Shown here: positions 33,700-42,557 of the stretch, one piece after another
Layout: every line of letters begins with the position of its first letter
Position numbering within the stretch: the first letter of the stretch is position 1
Assembly (NCBI GenBank): GCA_041165405.1
Contig: JBEANL010000005.1
Span: forward strand, 1-64,000
Reading direction: 5' to 3'
Source of the DNA: Methylopumilus sp009926035
GTDB lineage: Bacteria; Pseudomonadota; Gammaproteobacteria; Burkholderiales; Methylophilaceae
DNA: 64,000 nucleotides
Notes under the pieces: model-generated
What the model saw: only the letters and a program-made list of their open reading frames with translations
What the model was told of the DNA's origin: nothing
Databases searched by the model: none
Made by a program: the position numbers and the translations under genes

Positions 33700-34044
33700 A
33701 TGAAAATACAAAATACAATCAAAGCTTTTTTATTCGCAACTGCCTTCATGAGCTTAAATGCCATGGCTGAAAAAAAACTCGAGCCATTAGAAGAAGTGAA
33801 GCCTCCACCTAAGAATTTTGAAAGTGATATTGTGGATGAACCTCAAATTACCATCACTAAAAAAGGCGCTGACACTGTTGAGGAATATCGAATTAATGGC
33901 GAGCTTTATATGATGAAAGTCACACCTCCTGCTGGCGGACCTTCATATTATTTATTGAAGGAAGATCAAGACGGTGGCTGGGCAAGATATGACGGCCCAA
34001 GCCAGCCTTTAACAGTGCCTAAATGGGTAATATTTAGATTCTAA
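33700..34044 (+). CDS. Secreted DUF2782 family protein
   Basis: 114 residues from the ATG at 33700. A signal peptide runs to about residue 21 (NAMA), followed by an acidic, Pro-rich linker and a small domain with ITITKKGADTVEEYRINGEL and PAGGPSYYLLKEDQDG, matching DUF2782, a family found in Beta- and Gammaproteobacteria near polA or thrB. Function is unknown. An intrinsic terminator lies immediately after its stop codon. Confidence 0.8.
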   Translation: MKIQNTIKAFLFATAFMSLNAMAEKKLEPLEEVKPPPKNFESDIVDEPQITITKKGADTVEEYRINGELYMMKVTPPAGGPSYYLLKEDQDGGWARYDGPSQPLTVPKWVIFRF

Positions 34045-34053
34045 ATTTTTTTG

Positions 34054-34078
34054 AAAGGGCTTTTAGGCCCTTTTTTTT
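34054..34078 (+). terminator. Terminator ending exactly at the thrB start codon
   Basis: AAAGGGC (34054-34060) and GCCCTTT (34067-34073) pair, followed by an eight-T run (34071-34078). The thrB ATG starts at the very next base. It has every hallmark of a rho-independent terminator for the DUF2782 gene, and leaves no normal ribosome-binding site for thrB. Confidence 0.85.
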
Positions 34079-34999
34079 ATGTCTGTTTACACATCAGTTA
34101 ATATTGAAGAATTAAAAACCTGGCTTCAAGATTATGCTTTGGATGATCTCACTGATTACCAAGGTATTAAATCTGGCATCACGAATACCAATTATTTTTT
34201 GATAACAGCGCATGATCGTTTTGTATTAACGCTCTTTGAAAAAAACAAGATAGAAGACCTCCCTTATTTCGTAGACCTTATGGCTCATTTAGCTGAGCAT
34301 TCTTTTTTATGTCCTAAGCCAATTTTTAAAAAAAATGGTACAGCTTTAAGCATTTTAAAAAATAAACCTGCTTTAATCGTGACATGTTTAAAGGGGAAAG
34401 AACTTACAAAGCCCGAAGTCAAACATTGTGCGGCTGTAGGTAAAAGTTTGGCGGAGCTCCATGCGAAATCAGCCAATTTTCAAGCTCAACATCAAAACAC
34501 AAGAGATCTTAATTGGATCAAAAAAACAGCTGACTCTTTATTTGATGCATTGCCTCAAGATGAGAGTCAATTATTAAAAGAAGAAATTCTTTATCAAGAA
34601 AAACAAAATTATAAACTCCCTATATCTACGATTCATGGAGATTTATTCAGAGACAATGTACTTTTTTTAAATGATGAAGTAACAGGTTTTATAGATTTCT
34701 ATTATGCATGCACAGATTATCTTATTTTAGATGTGGCAATTGCTGTAAATGATTGGTGTGTGAATGTTGACGGTTCTTTTGACAAAGCTAGATTGAATGC
34801 TTTCTTAGATGCTTATAAAAAGATAAGATCATTTAATGATAATGAAGATCAAGCTTGGAATGATATGTTGAGATTGGCTTCATTAAGATTTTGGGTTTCA
34901 AGGCTCAACGATTTCTATCATGTAGTAGAAGGCGAGCTTACCTATACAAAAGACCCCAATCATTTTAAGAAAATTTTAAAACAACGTATTGGTTTATAA
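34079..34999 (+). CDS. thrB: Homoserine kinase (ThrB type II, choline-kinase-like fold)
   Basis: 306 residues. This is the aminoglycoside phosphotransferase-like homoserine kinase of Pseudomonas and Betaproteobacteria, not the GHMP type of E. coli. It shows QGIKSGITNTNYFL (28-41), the catalytic loop STIHGDLFRDNVLF (183-196, Asp188 and Asn193) and GFIDFYYA (203-210, metal Asp206). It phosphorylates homoserine for threonine synthesis. The start MSVYTSV matches relatives, yet the codon directly follows the U-run of the upstream terminator, so initiation is unusual. Confidence 0.93.
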   Translation: MSVYTSVNIEELKTWLQDYALDDLTDYQGIKSGITNTNYFLITAHDRFVLTLFEKNKIEDLPYFVDLMAHLAEHSFLCPKPIFKKNGTALSILKNKPALIVTCLKGKELTKPEVKHCAAVGKSLAELHAKSANFQAQHQNTRDLNWIKKTADSLFDALPQDESQLLKEEILYQEKQNYKLPISTIHGDLFRDNVLFLNDEVTGFIDFYYACTDYLILDVAIAVNDWCVNVDGSFDKARLNAFLDAYKKIRSFNDNEDQAWNDMLRLASLRFWVSRLNDFYHVVEGELTYTKDPNHFKKILKQRIGL

Positions 35000-35017
35000 A
35001 TTTTAAGGTCAATTAAT

Positions 35018-35788
35018 ATGAAAAAAATTACATTCCGAGATTCTATTCGTTGGAATAAAGAAAGTTATATGCTCTTCAAAAAAACACCCAATCAATCCTT
35101 GATGCTGAGCTTAGCTTATCTCTTTATTTTTATGTTGTTGCCTTCAATGCCCATGGTTCAAATTTTTTCAATTGTATCTATTTTAATTTGGCCAATATTT
35201 TTAGTATTCGCAGTGAACTTTTACAAAATTCATGACAAGAATAAGGCTGAAAAATTTTTAGCGGTATATGAAAAAATTAAACCTAGGCTAGCTACGTTAT
35301 TAATACTTGGCCTTATCTGCTTATCTTATGCTGGTCTAGTGTCGATGGTGTTAAATTCTGAAATGCAAGAATTTATTAAATTATCAGAAAACAATAGTGA
35401 GTTAATTAGCGTGATTAATAATTTTGTACCGATGATCGGAAAATTAATCTTACTTTTACTTCCATTGCTTATGGCGACGTGGTTTTCACCGATGCTAATC
35501 GTTTATAACCACTATTCACTCTTCAAATCGATCAAATCAAGTATCGCAGGATGCTTAATGTATATTGCCCCATTAGGCCTTTCATGGCTTATTTTTTCAA
35601 CAACAGCGATATTATTTATGTTGTCGTGTGGCTTGTTGATTGGATCTCTAGCTTCGTTCTTTCCTTCGATAGGATCTTCATTAATGGGTGCGATTATTTT
35701 CTTTGCATTACTTGTAATCACATCAGTGATGTTTGCATTTCAATATATCAGTTATCGAGATATTTTTAAATCCGCCAAAAGTTATTAG
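35018..35788 (+). CDS. BPSS1780-like family integral membrane protein
   Basis: 256 residues with about six hydrophobic helices and no soluble domain. The N-terminal RDSIRWNKESYMLFKKTP, the WFSPMLIVYNHYSLFKSIKSS-like block around residues 155-175, and its location directly after thrB recall the BPSS1780 family of Betaproteobacteria. No biochemical function is known to me. Its TAG stop shares two bases with the uvrD stop on the other strand (TTAG, 35785-35788). Confidence 0.7.
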   Translation: MKKITFRDSIRWNKESYMLFKKTPNQSLMLSLAYLFIFMLLPSMPMVQIFSIVSILIWPIFLVFAVNFYKIHDKNKAEKFLAVYEKIKPRLATLLILGLICLSYAGLVSMVLNSEMQEFIKLSENNSELISVINNFVPMIGKLILLLLPLLMATWFSPMLIVYNHYSLFKSIKSSIAGCLMYIAPLGLSWLIFSTTAILFMLSCGLLIGSLASFFPSIGSSLMGAIIFFALLVITSVMFAFQYISYRDIFKSAKSY

Positions 35789-37941
35789 TGTTTAAAAAGT
35801 TTTGCGTATTCCATCGCAAGCCATTTTGTGCCTGCTTTATTAAATTTAATTTGAATTCTTAGGTCGTTGGAATTACCTTCATAACCTAAAACTGTTCCTT
35901 GGCCAAATTTTTCATGCATAACAGATTCACCAATTCGCCAAGTATGCTTCTGCTGACTAGGTTGCGAGTAACTCTCCTCAATTTGATCCACATTATTTTT
36001 AAGATTAATAGTATTAATGTATTTAACAAGACTCTCAGGAATCTCCTCTAAAAATCTTGAGGGCATTCCATATCTTGTTTGACCATGAAGCATTCTTGAT
36101 AGTGCATAACTTAAATATAATTTTGAACGAGCTCTTGTTACAGCAACATACATAAGCCTTCTTTCCTCTTCAAGACCTTTGGATTCGAATAAACTTTGTT
36201 CGTGAGGACATAACCCTTCTTCAAGGCCAGAAATAAATACTACGTCAAATTCTAGGCCCTTAGATGAGTGAATCGTCATGAGTTGGATGGCATCTGCACC
36301 TTCACTGGCTTGCATATCACCACTTTCTAAAGAAGAATAATTTAAAAAATCTCCTAGTGGATTTGATGATTCATTGTTGTCATTATTTAGAAAAGTTGCG
36401 GCAGCAGAAACTAATTCATTTAAGTTGGAGACTCTATCAAGACCATCTTTTTCGTTGGTATAGTGATCTTTAAGTCCTGATTCATTAATAATAAGATCAA
36501 TCATTTGAGGAAGCGTTAGCCCTTCAAAACCACTTTCAATATGTTTTATGAGTTGGATAAAATAAGGCAGACCCTTTTTAATTACAGAAACTTGATCAGA
36601 TAATTTCTCCGCGGCATCCCATAAACTACAATTATCGCGTCTAGAAATATCTTGCAGGCTTTCTAATGATCGACTACCAATACCACGCGTCGGAAAATTT
36701 ACAATTCTTAAAAAAGCACTGTCATCATTTTTATTTGCAATGAGTCTTAGATAAGCGATAGCGTGTTTAATTTCGGCGCGCTCAAAGAAACGCAACCCGC
36801 CATAGACACGATAAGGTAGGTTAGATGAAAAAATGTTGTGTTCAAGAACCCGAGACTGAGCATTGCTTCTATAAAGAATAGCAATATGATTTAGTGGGAC
36901 GCCTTCTCTATGAAGCATTTTGATTTCATCTACAATAAATTTAGCTTCATCAATATCTGTATGGCCGGTATAGATTCTAATAGGGTCACCTTCTCCAGCT
37001 GAAGTCCACAAGTTCTTGCCCAATCTATTTTTATTATGATCAATAATGGCATTTGCTGTATTGAGGATATTACTTTTAGATCTGTAGTTTTGTTCGAGCT
37101 TAATAATTTGTTTGACATGAAAGTCTCTTTCCATGTCTTTCATATTTCCAACCCTTGCACCTCTAAAGCTATAGATAGATTGATCATCATCACCTACAGC
37201 AAATACAAAACTGCTATTACCCGCAAGAAGTTTTAACCACTTATATTGAAGTTCGCTTGTGTCTTGAAATTCGTCAATCAGAATATGTTTAAATCGATCT
37301 TGATAGTGTTGACGTATTGCTGCATTTTTTTCAAAAAGCTCATAGCATCTTAAAAGTAATTCACCAAAATCAACTAAGCCTTCTTTTTGACATTGCTTTT
37401 CATATTCAAGATATATTTCATTTAATTTTTTTGAATGTGTGTCGTAAGTATCGACATGAGAAGCTCTTAATCCCTCATCTTTACATCCATTAATATAGTG
37501 TTGCACTTGTTTTGGTGCATAAGTCTGATCATCCACATTCATGGTTTTCATAGTTCTCTTGATGAGAGATAACTGGTCCTGACTATCTAGAATCTGAAAT
37601 GTATCAGGTAAGTCTGCATCTCTTGCGTGTGTTTTAAGAAATCGATTGCATAAACCGTGGAATGTGCCCACCCACATACCTCTTGTATTAATGGGTAGTT
37701 GCATGGTGATTCTTTCTAGCATTTCTTTTGCAGCTTTGTTGGTAAATGTTACGGCAATAAGTCCAAAAGGACTCACCACATTCGTTTGGATAAGCCATGA
37801 AATTCTAGAAGTTAATACTTTAGTTTTGCCGCTTCCCGCACCAGCTAAAATGAGTGCAGATTCATTTTGAAGCGTGACAGCTTCAATTTGTTTTTCATTT
37901 AGATCTTTGAATTGATTTTGATTGGGAAGGGATGCATTCAT
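35785..37941 (-). CDS. uvrD: ATP-dependent DNA helicase UvrD (helicase II)
   Basis: 718 residues (E. coli 720). Superfamily 1A motifs are present: Walker A AGAGSGKT (33-40), VTFTNKAAKEML, motif II DEFQDTSELQY, motif III VGDDDQSIYSFRGA, and motif VI VAVTRARSKLYLSYA. The C-terminal Tudor-like segment includes GESVMHEKFGQGTVLG. It unwinds DNA in nucleotide excision and mismatch repair. groEL lies upstream, separated by a terminator. Confidence 0.96.
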   Translation of the reverse strand: MNASLPNQNQFKDLNEKQIEAVTLQNESALILAGAGSGKTKVLTSRISWLIQTNVVSPFGLIAVTFTNKAAKEMLERITMQLPINTRGMWVGTFHGLCNRFLKTHARDADLPDTFQILDSQDQLSLIKRTMKTMNVDDQTYAPKQVQHYINGCKDEGLRASHVDTYDTHSKKLNEIYLEYEKQCQKEGLVDFGELLLRCYELFEKNAAIRQHYQDRFKHILIDEFQDTSELQYKWLKLLAGNSSFVFAVGDDDQSIYSFRGARVGNMKDMERDFHVKQIIKLEQNYRSKSNILNTANAIIDHNKNRLGKNLWTSAGEGDPIRIYTGHTDIDEAKFIVDEIKMLHREGVPLNHIAILYRSNAQSRVLEHNIFSSNLPYRVYGGLRFFERAEIKHAIAYLRLIANKNDDSAFLRIVNFPTRGIGSRSLESLQDISRRDNCSLWDAAEKLSDQVSVIKKGLPYFIQLIKHIESGFEGLTLPQMIDLIINESGLKDHYTNEKDGLDRVSNLNELVSAAATFLNNDNNESSNPLGDFLNYSSLESGDMQASEGADAIQLMTIHSSKGLEFDVVFISGLEEGLCPHEQSLFESKGLEEERRLMYVAVTRARSKLYLSYALSRMLHGQTRYGMPSRFLEEIPESLVKYINTINLKNNVDQIEESYSQPSQQKHTWRIGESVMHEKFGQGTVLGYEGNSNDLRIQIKFNKAGTKWLAMEYAKLFKH

Positions 37942-37987
37942 GAGGTGTAATGCTATCCTAAATTATTGGAAGATAAAAAAAAGATTA

Positions 37988-38017
37988 AAAAAAAGACCTC
38001 TTAAGAGGTCTTTTTTT
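37988..38017 (-). terminator. Terminator of the groES-groEL operon
   Basis: AAAAAAAGACCTC and GAGGTCTTTTTTT form a perfect 13-pair stem around TTAA. It lies 15 bases after the groEL stop on the minus strand and separates groESL from uvrD, which is on the same strand. Confidence 0.92.
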
Positions 38018-38032
38018 ATTGCTGCTTTTGAG

Positions 38033-39685
38033 TTACATCATACCGCCCATGCCACCCATACCGCCCATGCCACCCATATCACCTCCGCCCATTGCTGGAG
38101 CGTCGTCTTTAGGGAGTTCAGCTACCATACAGTCAGTTGTTAACATGAGACCGGCTATAGATGCTGCATGCTGTAATGCAGAACGAGTAACTTTAGTAGG
38201 ATCTAAAACACCCATCTCAACCATGTCGCCATAAGTTTCATTTGCAGCGTTAAAGCCATAGTTGCCTTTACCAGCCACTACGTTATTAACGACGACTGAT
38301 GGTTCTACACCAGCATTTGCCACAATTTGTCTTAAGGGCTCTTCAACAGCGCGAAGTACGATTCTAATACCTGCTTCTTGGTCTGCATTTTCACCTTTAA
38401 CTTTAGCAATTGCATCACGAGCTCTAATTAAAGCAACGCCACCACCAGCTACGATACCTTCCTCAACAGCAGCTCTTGTTGCATGAAGTGCATCTTCAAC
38501 ACGCGCTTTCTTTTCTTTCATTTCAATTTCAGTCGTTGCACCTACTTTAATCACAGCAACACCACCTGCGAGTTTTGCAACACGTTCTTGAAGTTTTTCT
38601 TTATCGTAATCGCTTGTCGCTTCTTCGATTTGTGTTTTAATTTGAGCAATGCGCGACTTAATATTTTTTTCGTCACCTGTGCCATCGATGATGATGGTAT
38701 TTTCTTTACCCACTTCAATTCTTTTTGCTTGACCTAAATCTTCAATTTTAATTGTTTCTAATTTCAAACCTACTTCATCTGAAATTACTGTGCCACCAGT
38801 AAGAATTGCAATATCTTCAAGCATTGCTTTTCTTCTGTCACCAAAACCAGGGGCTTTGACTGCAACAGTTTTTAAGATGCCACGAATGTTATTGACTACT
38901 AAAGTCGCAAGAGCTTCACCTTCAATATCTTCAGCGATAATAAGGAGAGGACGGCTTGATTTAGCAACTTGTTCAAGTGCTGGAAGTAGATCTCTGATGT
39001 TAGAGATTTTTTTGTCATGCAATAAAACGTATGGATTTTCTAATAATGCAATTTGACGATCTGCATTATTAATAAAGTAAGGTGAAAGGTATCCGCGATC
39101 AAATTGCATACCTTCTACAACGTCAAGCTCGTTTGTTAAGCCTGATCCATCTTCTACTGTGATTACGCCTTCTTTGCCTACTTTATCCATTGCATCTGCA
39201 ATGATTTGTCCAATAGAGTGATCAGAGTTGGCAGAGATAGAGCCAACTTGAGCAATTTCCTTGCTTGTTGTACATGGCTTACTTAATTTTTTAAGCTCAG
39301 CAACTCCGCCTTCAACAGCTTTGTCGATACCTCTTTTGAGATCCATAGGGTTCATACCCGCTGCGACTGATTTCATGCCTTCGCGAATAATAGCTTGTGC
39401 TAATACAGTTGCAGTAGTTGTACCGTCACCTGCGATATCAGATGTTTTGGATGCAACTTCTTTAACCATTTGTGCACCCATATTTTCAAACTTATCTTTA
39501 AGTTCGATTTCTTTTGCAACTGATACACCATCTTTAGTGATTGTAGGTGCGCCGAATGAACGCTCTAAAACAACATTTCTTCCTTTAGGACCAAGTGTAA
39601 CTTTCACTGCGTTCGCTAAAATATTTACACCAGTAATCATCTTTTGGCGAACGTCGTCACCAAATCTTACGTCTTTTGCTGCCAT
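38033..39685 (-). CDS. groEL: 60-kDa chaperonin GroEL
   Basis: 550 residues (E. coli 548). It starts MAAKDVRFGDDVRQKMITG, has the ATP-binding TLGPKGRNVVLE and GDGTTTATVLAQAI segments in the equatorial domain, and ends with a flexible Gly-Gly-Met repeat tail. It folds client proteins in the GroES-capped double ring. It is the second gene of groES-groEL, 41 bases after groES, with an AGGAG-like site (GGAGAAA). Confidence 0.98.
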   Translation of the reverse strand: MAAKDVRFGDDVRQKMITGVNILANAVKVTLGPKGRNVVLERSFGAPTITKDGVSVAKEIELKDKFENMGAQMVKEVASKTSDIAGDGTTTATVLAQAIIREGMKSVAAGMNPMDLKRGIDKAVEGGVAELKKLSKPCTTSKEIAQVGSISANSDHSIGQIIADAMDKVGKEGVITVEDGSGLTNELDVVEGMQFDRGYLSPYFINNADRQIALLENPYVLLHDKKISNIRDLLPALEQVAKSSRPLLIIAEDIEGEALATLVVNNIRGILKTVAVKAPGFGDRRKAMLEDIAILTGGTVISDEVGLKLETIKIEDLGQAKRIEVGKENTIIIDGTGDEKNIKSRIAQIKTQIEEATSDYDKEKLQERVAKLAGGVAVIKVGATTEIEMKEKKARVEDALHATRAAVEEGIVAGGGVALIRARDAIAKVKGENADQEAGIRIVLRAVEEPLRQIVANAGVEPSVVVNNVVAGKGNYGFNAANETYGDMVEMGVLDPTKVTRSALQHAASIAGLMLTTDCMVAELPKDDAPAMGGGDMGGMGGMGGMGGMM

Positions 39686-39726
39686 TTTTATTTCTCCAAA
39701 ATATTTATGAATGAATGTTTAAGGCT

Positions 39727-40014
39727 TTATTCAACAATGCCCATGATGTCTTCTTCGCGCATCACAAGTAACTCTTCGCCATCAACCTTAACGGCTTGGC
39801 CAGCGTACTTTCCAAATAAAACTTTGTCGCCTACTTTGACGTCTAGTTTTTTAACACTGCCATCTTCGAGAATTTTTCCATTACCTACAGCTTGAACTGT
39901 GCCTTGGTCTGGTTTTTCTGTTGCGCTGTCAGGGATAACAATGCCTGATGCTGTTGTACGTTCTTCTTCAAGACGCTTTACAATTACTCGGTCATGTAAA
40001 GGGCGAATTTTCAT
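39727..40014 (-). CDS. groES: 10-kDa co-chaperonin GroES
   Basis: 95 residues (E. coli 97). It begins MKIRPLHDRVIVKRLEEE; the mobile loop that grips GroEL is ERTTASGIVIPDSATEKP (about residues 18-35). VGDKVLFGKYAG is a further family motif. It is transcribed on the minus strand from a region carrying both a sigma-32-like promoter and CIRCE. An AGGAG site precedes the ATG. Confidence 0.98.
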   Translation of the reverse strand: MKIRPLHDRVIVKRLEEERTTASGIVIPDSATEKPDQGTVQAVGNGKILEDGSVKKLDVKVGDKVLFGKYAGQAVKVDGEELLVMREEDIMGIVE

Positions 40015-40073
40015 TTCATATTCTCCTAATAGTGTATTCTTTGAAAATTAATCAAAATCGAAAACATGAGTGA

Positions 40074-40100
40074 TTAGCACTCAATGTCATAGAGTGCTAA
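40074..40100 (-). promoter_or_regulatory. CIRCE operator (HrcA binding site)
   Basis: TTAGCACTC (40074-40082) and GAGTGCTAA (40092-40100) are separated by nine bases, a perfect match to the CIRCE consensus. HrcA binding here would repress groESL until heat stress. It covers the predicted transcription start of the adjacent sigma-32-like promoter. hrcA itself is not in the window. Confidence 0.95.
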
Positions 40101-40129
40101 TAATAGGGACGAAAGCCTAAAATTTCAAG
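40101..40129 (-). promoter_or_regulatory. Sigma-32-type heat-shock promoter of groESL
   Basis: On the minus strand CTTGAAA (40129-40123) is followed after 14 bases by CCCTATTA (40108-40101). This matches the RpoH consensus -35 box closely and the -10 box well. The predicted start falls inside the CIRCE element, implying activation by RpoH and repression by HrcA at the same site. Confidence 0.8.
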
Positions 40130-40170
40130 TGTTATTTCGTTAAATACATGAATTAAAACATTATTTTTAT

Positions 40171-41247
40171 ATGAGCTATTACATAGAAAAGCAAGATTAT
40201 CGAAGGCTAGGGCAGTCGGATTTGCTTATTTCACCCATTACCATGGGCACCATGACCTTTGGTGAACAAAACACAGAATCCGATGCATTTTTACAGCTTG
40301 ATTGGGCTATATCACGTGGCATTAATTTTATTGATACGGCCGAAATGTATCCTGTTCCCCCAAAAGAGAATACTTTTACGAAAACCGAAACAATTGTAGG
40401 TCATTGGTTAAAAAAACAAAAAAGGGAAGACATTGTCTTGGCAACTAAAGCTGCAGGGCCAAGAAGGGCGCTTAATTGGATTCGTAATGGCCCTAAAGCC
40501 TTCGATGAGAAAAATTTACGTGAGGCAGTAGAAGGTTCTTTAAAAAGACTTCAAACAGATTATATCGATCTATATCAACTCCATTGGCCCGAGAGAAATG
40601 TGCCTATGTTTGGTCAATATAAATTTGATCCTAATGCTGAAATGGAAGGCTCAAAATTAAAAGAGTGGGTATCAATTCATGAACAACTAGAAGCATTGAG
40701 CAAACTTGTGCAAGAAGGCAAGATTAAATATATCGGTATCTCAAATGAACAATCTTGGGGTGTGATGGAATTTATTCGCATTGCAAGAGAAAAAAAATTA
40801 CCTCTCATAGCTTCGATTCAAAATTGTTACAACCTCATCAATAGAGGATTGGAGTTTGGTATGACGGAAATTTTATATCGAGAAAAAATTGGATTCTTAG
40901 CATACTCACCATTGGCTTTTGGCCATCTTACCGGAAAGTATTTAAAAGATATCGACGCAAAAGGACGTGTGACACTCTTCAAAGGCTTTGCGCAAAGATA
41001 TGATAAGCCTAACGTTTTTCCTGCTGTAAAAGCATACGAAATCTTAGCAACGAAATATGGCATGACTTTAACAGAGATGGCTTTGGCATTTACCTATCAC
41101 CAGTGGTTTGTTACATCAACTATCATAGGAGCCACATCGCTTGATCAGCTAAAAGAAAATATTGAGGCCTACAGCATCACTCTCTCTAAAGAGTTGTTAG
41201 ATGAAATTGAAATCATTCATCTCACACATATGAACCCAGCACCTTAA
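40171..41247 (+). CDS. NADP(H)-dependent aldo/keto reductase (Tas-like)
   Basis: 358 residues, the length of E. coli Tas. The catalytic tetrad is visible: Asp55 and Tyr60 in NFIDTAEMYPVP, Lys93 in LATKAAGPRR, and His137 in LYQLHWPERN. IGISNEQSWG and the C-terminal IIGATSLDQLKENI contribute to NADP binding. The natural substrate is unknown; Tas complements a tyrosine/prephenate defect in E. coli. It is followed after three bases by bioA. Confidence 0.88.
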   Translation: MSYYIEKQDYRRLGQSDLLISPITMGTMTFGEQNTESDAFLQLDWAISRGINFIDTAEMYPVPPKENTFTKTETIVGHWLKKQKREDIVLATKAAGPRRALNWIRNGPKAFDEKNLREAVEGSLKRLQTDYIDLYQLHWPERNVPMFGQYKFDPNAEMEGSKLKEWVSIHEQLEALSKLVQEGKIKYIGISNEQSWGVMEFIRIAREKKLPLIASIQNCYNLINRGLEFGMTEILYREKIGFLAYSPLAFGHLTGKYLKDIDAKGRVTLFKGFAQRYDKPNVFPAVKAYEILATKYGMTLTEMALAFTYHQWFVTSTIIGATSLDQLKENIEAYSITLSKELLDEIEIIHLTHMNPAP

Positions 41248-41250
41248 TAT

Positions 41251-42555
41251 ATGAAGAATCAGTATTACATCGATAGAAGCTTAAAAAGTTTGTGGAATCC
41301 ATGTACGCAAATGAAAATTCAACAGGCGCAATCTATCATTCCTATTAGGCGCGGCGATGGTGTTTGGCTATTTGACTATGATGACAAAAAATATTTAGAT
41401 GCAATTAGTTCGTGGTGGGTCAATTTATTCGGCCACAATCAAAGCGAAATTAAAAAATACATCACAGATCAACTTGATCTCGTTGAGCACGTCATGCTCG
41501 CAGGTTTAACGCATGAGCCAGCTATACAGCTTTCTGAAAAATTAAGTAACCTCACAAGTCTAAGCCACGCTTTCTATGGCAGCGATGGATCTAATGCGAT
41601 TGAAATTGCTATTAAGATGAGCGTGCATTACTGGAAGAATAAAGGCCAACCCACAAAAAATAAAATAATTTATTTGGAAAATAGTTACCATGGTGAAACG
41701 CTTGGGGCTTTATCTGTGACAGACATTAAACTCTTTCGTAAAAATTATGCTTCATTAATAAAAAAAAATAATCCTATCAAAACGCCCGATTGGCGATATG
41801 CAGATAAAGGTGAAACAGCAGAATCTTACGCATTAAGATGTATTCAAGATTTAGAAAGATATCTTGAAGATCATCATCAATATATAGCAGCTTTTATTTT
41901 AGAACCCCTTGTGCAATGTGCAACCGGGATGGGAATGTATCACTCAATTTATTTAGCAAAAGCAAGAGAGCTTTGCACCCAATATCATATTCATCTTATT
42001 GATGATGAGATTGCAGTAGGTTTCGGAAGAACAGGAAAGATGTTTGCATTTGAACATGCAAATATAAAACCTGATTTTATTTGCCTTTCAAAAGGATTAA
42101 CCGGCGGCTATCTTCCCTTATCAGCTGTGTTAACAACAGATAACGTTTATTCGGCCTTTTATGAAGACAAGATAGAGAAAGGCTTTCTTCATTCACATAG
42201 TTATACCGGAAACCCACTCGCTTGTAGCGCTGCATTAGGCACATTAAATTATTTTGAAAATCATGATGTGATTAATCAAAACCATAAAACCTCAGCTTAT
42301 ATTTCAGAGCGCATGAAGACGTTCTCAATATTACCTATTTCTAATTTAAGAAATATAGGAATGATATGGGCATTTGACCTTGAGGGGGTTACAAAAAAGA
42401 CACTTAAAAAAATAAGTACGAAAGCCATTGATCGTGGACTTTTAATAAGGCCGATAGGCCATACCATTTATTTCATGCCGCCTTATATTATCAATCATGA
42501 TGAAGTAGATTTCATGATTGATACTGCTTTTGAAGTTATTCATTCATCCATATAA
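41251..42555 (+). CDS. bioA: Adenosylmethionine-8-amino-7-oxononanoate aminotransferase
   Basis: 434 residues (E. coli 429). It has LWNPCTQMK near the N-terminus and SSWWVNLFGH (53-62), which are BioA features. DDEIAVGFGRTG (251-262) holds the PLP-contacting Asp, and Lys281 in LSKGLTGG forms the Schiff base. The enzyme transfers an amino group from SAM in biotin synthesis. No other biotin gene is adjacent; it is embedded in a run with dacB. Confidence 0.95.
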   Translation: MKNQYYIDRSLKSLWNPCTQMKIQQAQSIIPIRRGDGVWLFDYDDKKYLDAISSWWVNLFGHNQSEIKKYITDQLDLVEHVMLAGLTHEPAIQLSEKLSNLTSLSHAFYGSDGSNAIEIAIKMSVHYWKNKGQPTKNKIIYLENSYHGETLGALSVTDIKLFRKNYASLIKKNNPIKTPDWRYADKGETAESYALRCIQDLERYLEDHHQYIAAFILEPLVQCATGMGMYHSIYLAKARELCTQYHIHLIDDEIAVGFGRTGKMFAFEHANIKPDFICLSKGLTGGYLPLSAVLTTDNVYSAFYEDKIEKGFLHSHSYTGNPLACSAALGTLNYFENHDVINQNHKTSAYISERMKTFSILPISNLRNIGMIWAFDLEGVTKKTLKKISTKAIDRGLLIRPIGHTIYFMPPYIINHDEVDFMIDTAFEVIHSSI

Positions 42556-42557
42556 AT

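Noticed and set aside
38033..38095. Tandem repeat at the groEL 3' end
   Set aside because: This is the ordinary Gly-Gly-Met tail of GroEL, not a mobile or regulatory repeat.
39261..39710. 149-codon open frame antisense to groEL
   Set aside because: It mirrors the codon pattern of groEL, has no ribosome-binding site, and its product is a Ser/Pro/Ala-rich low-complexity shadow.
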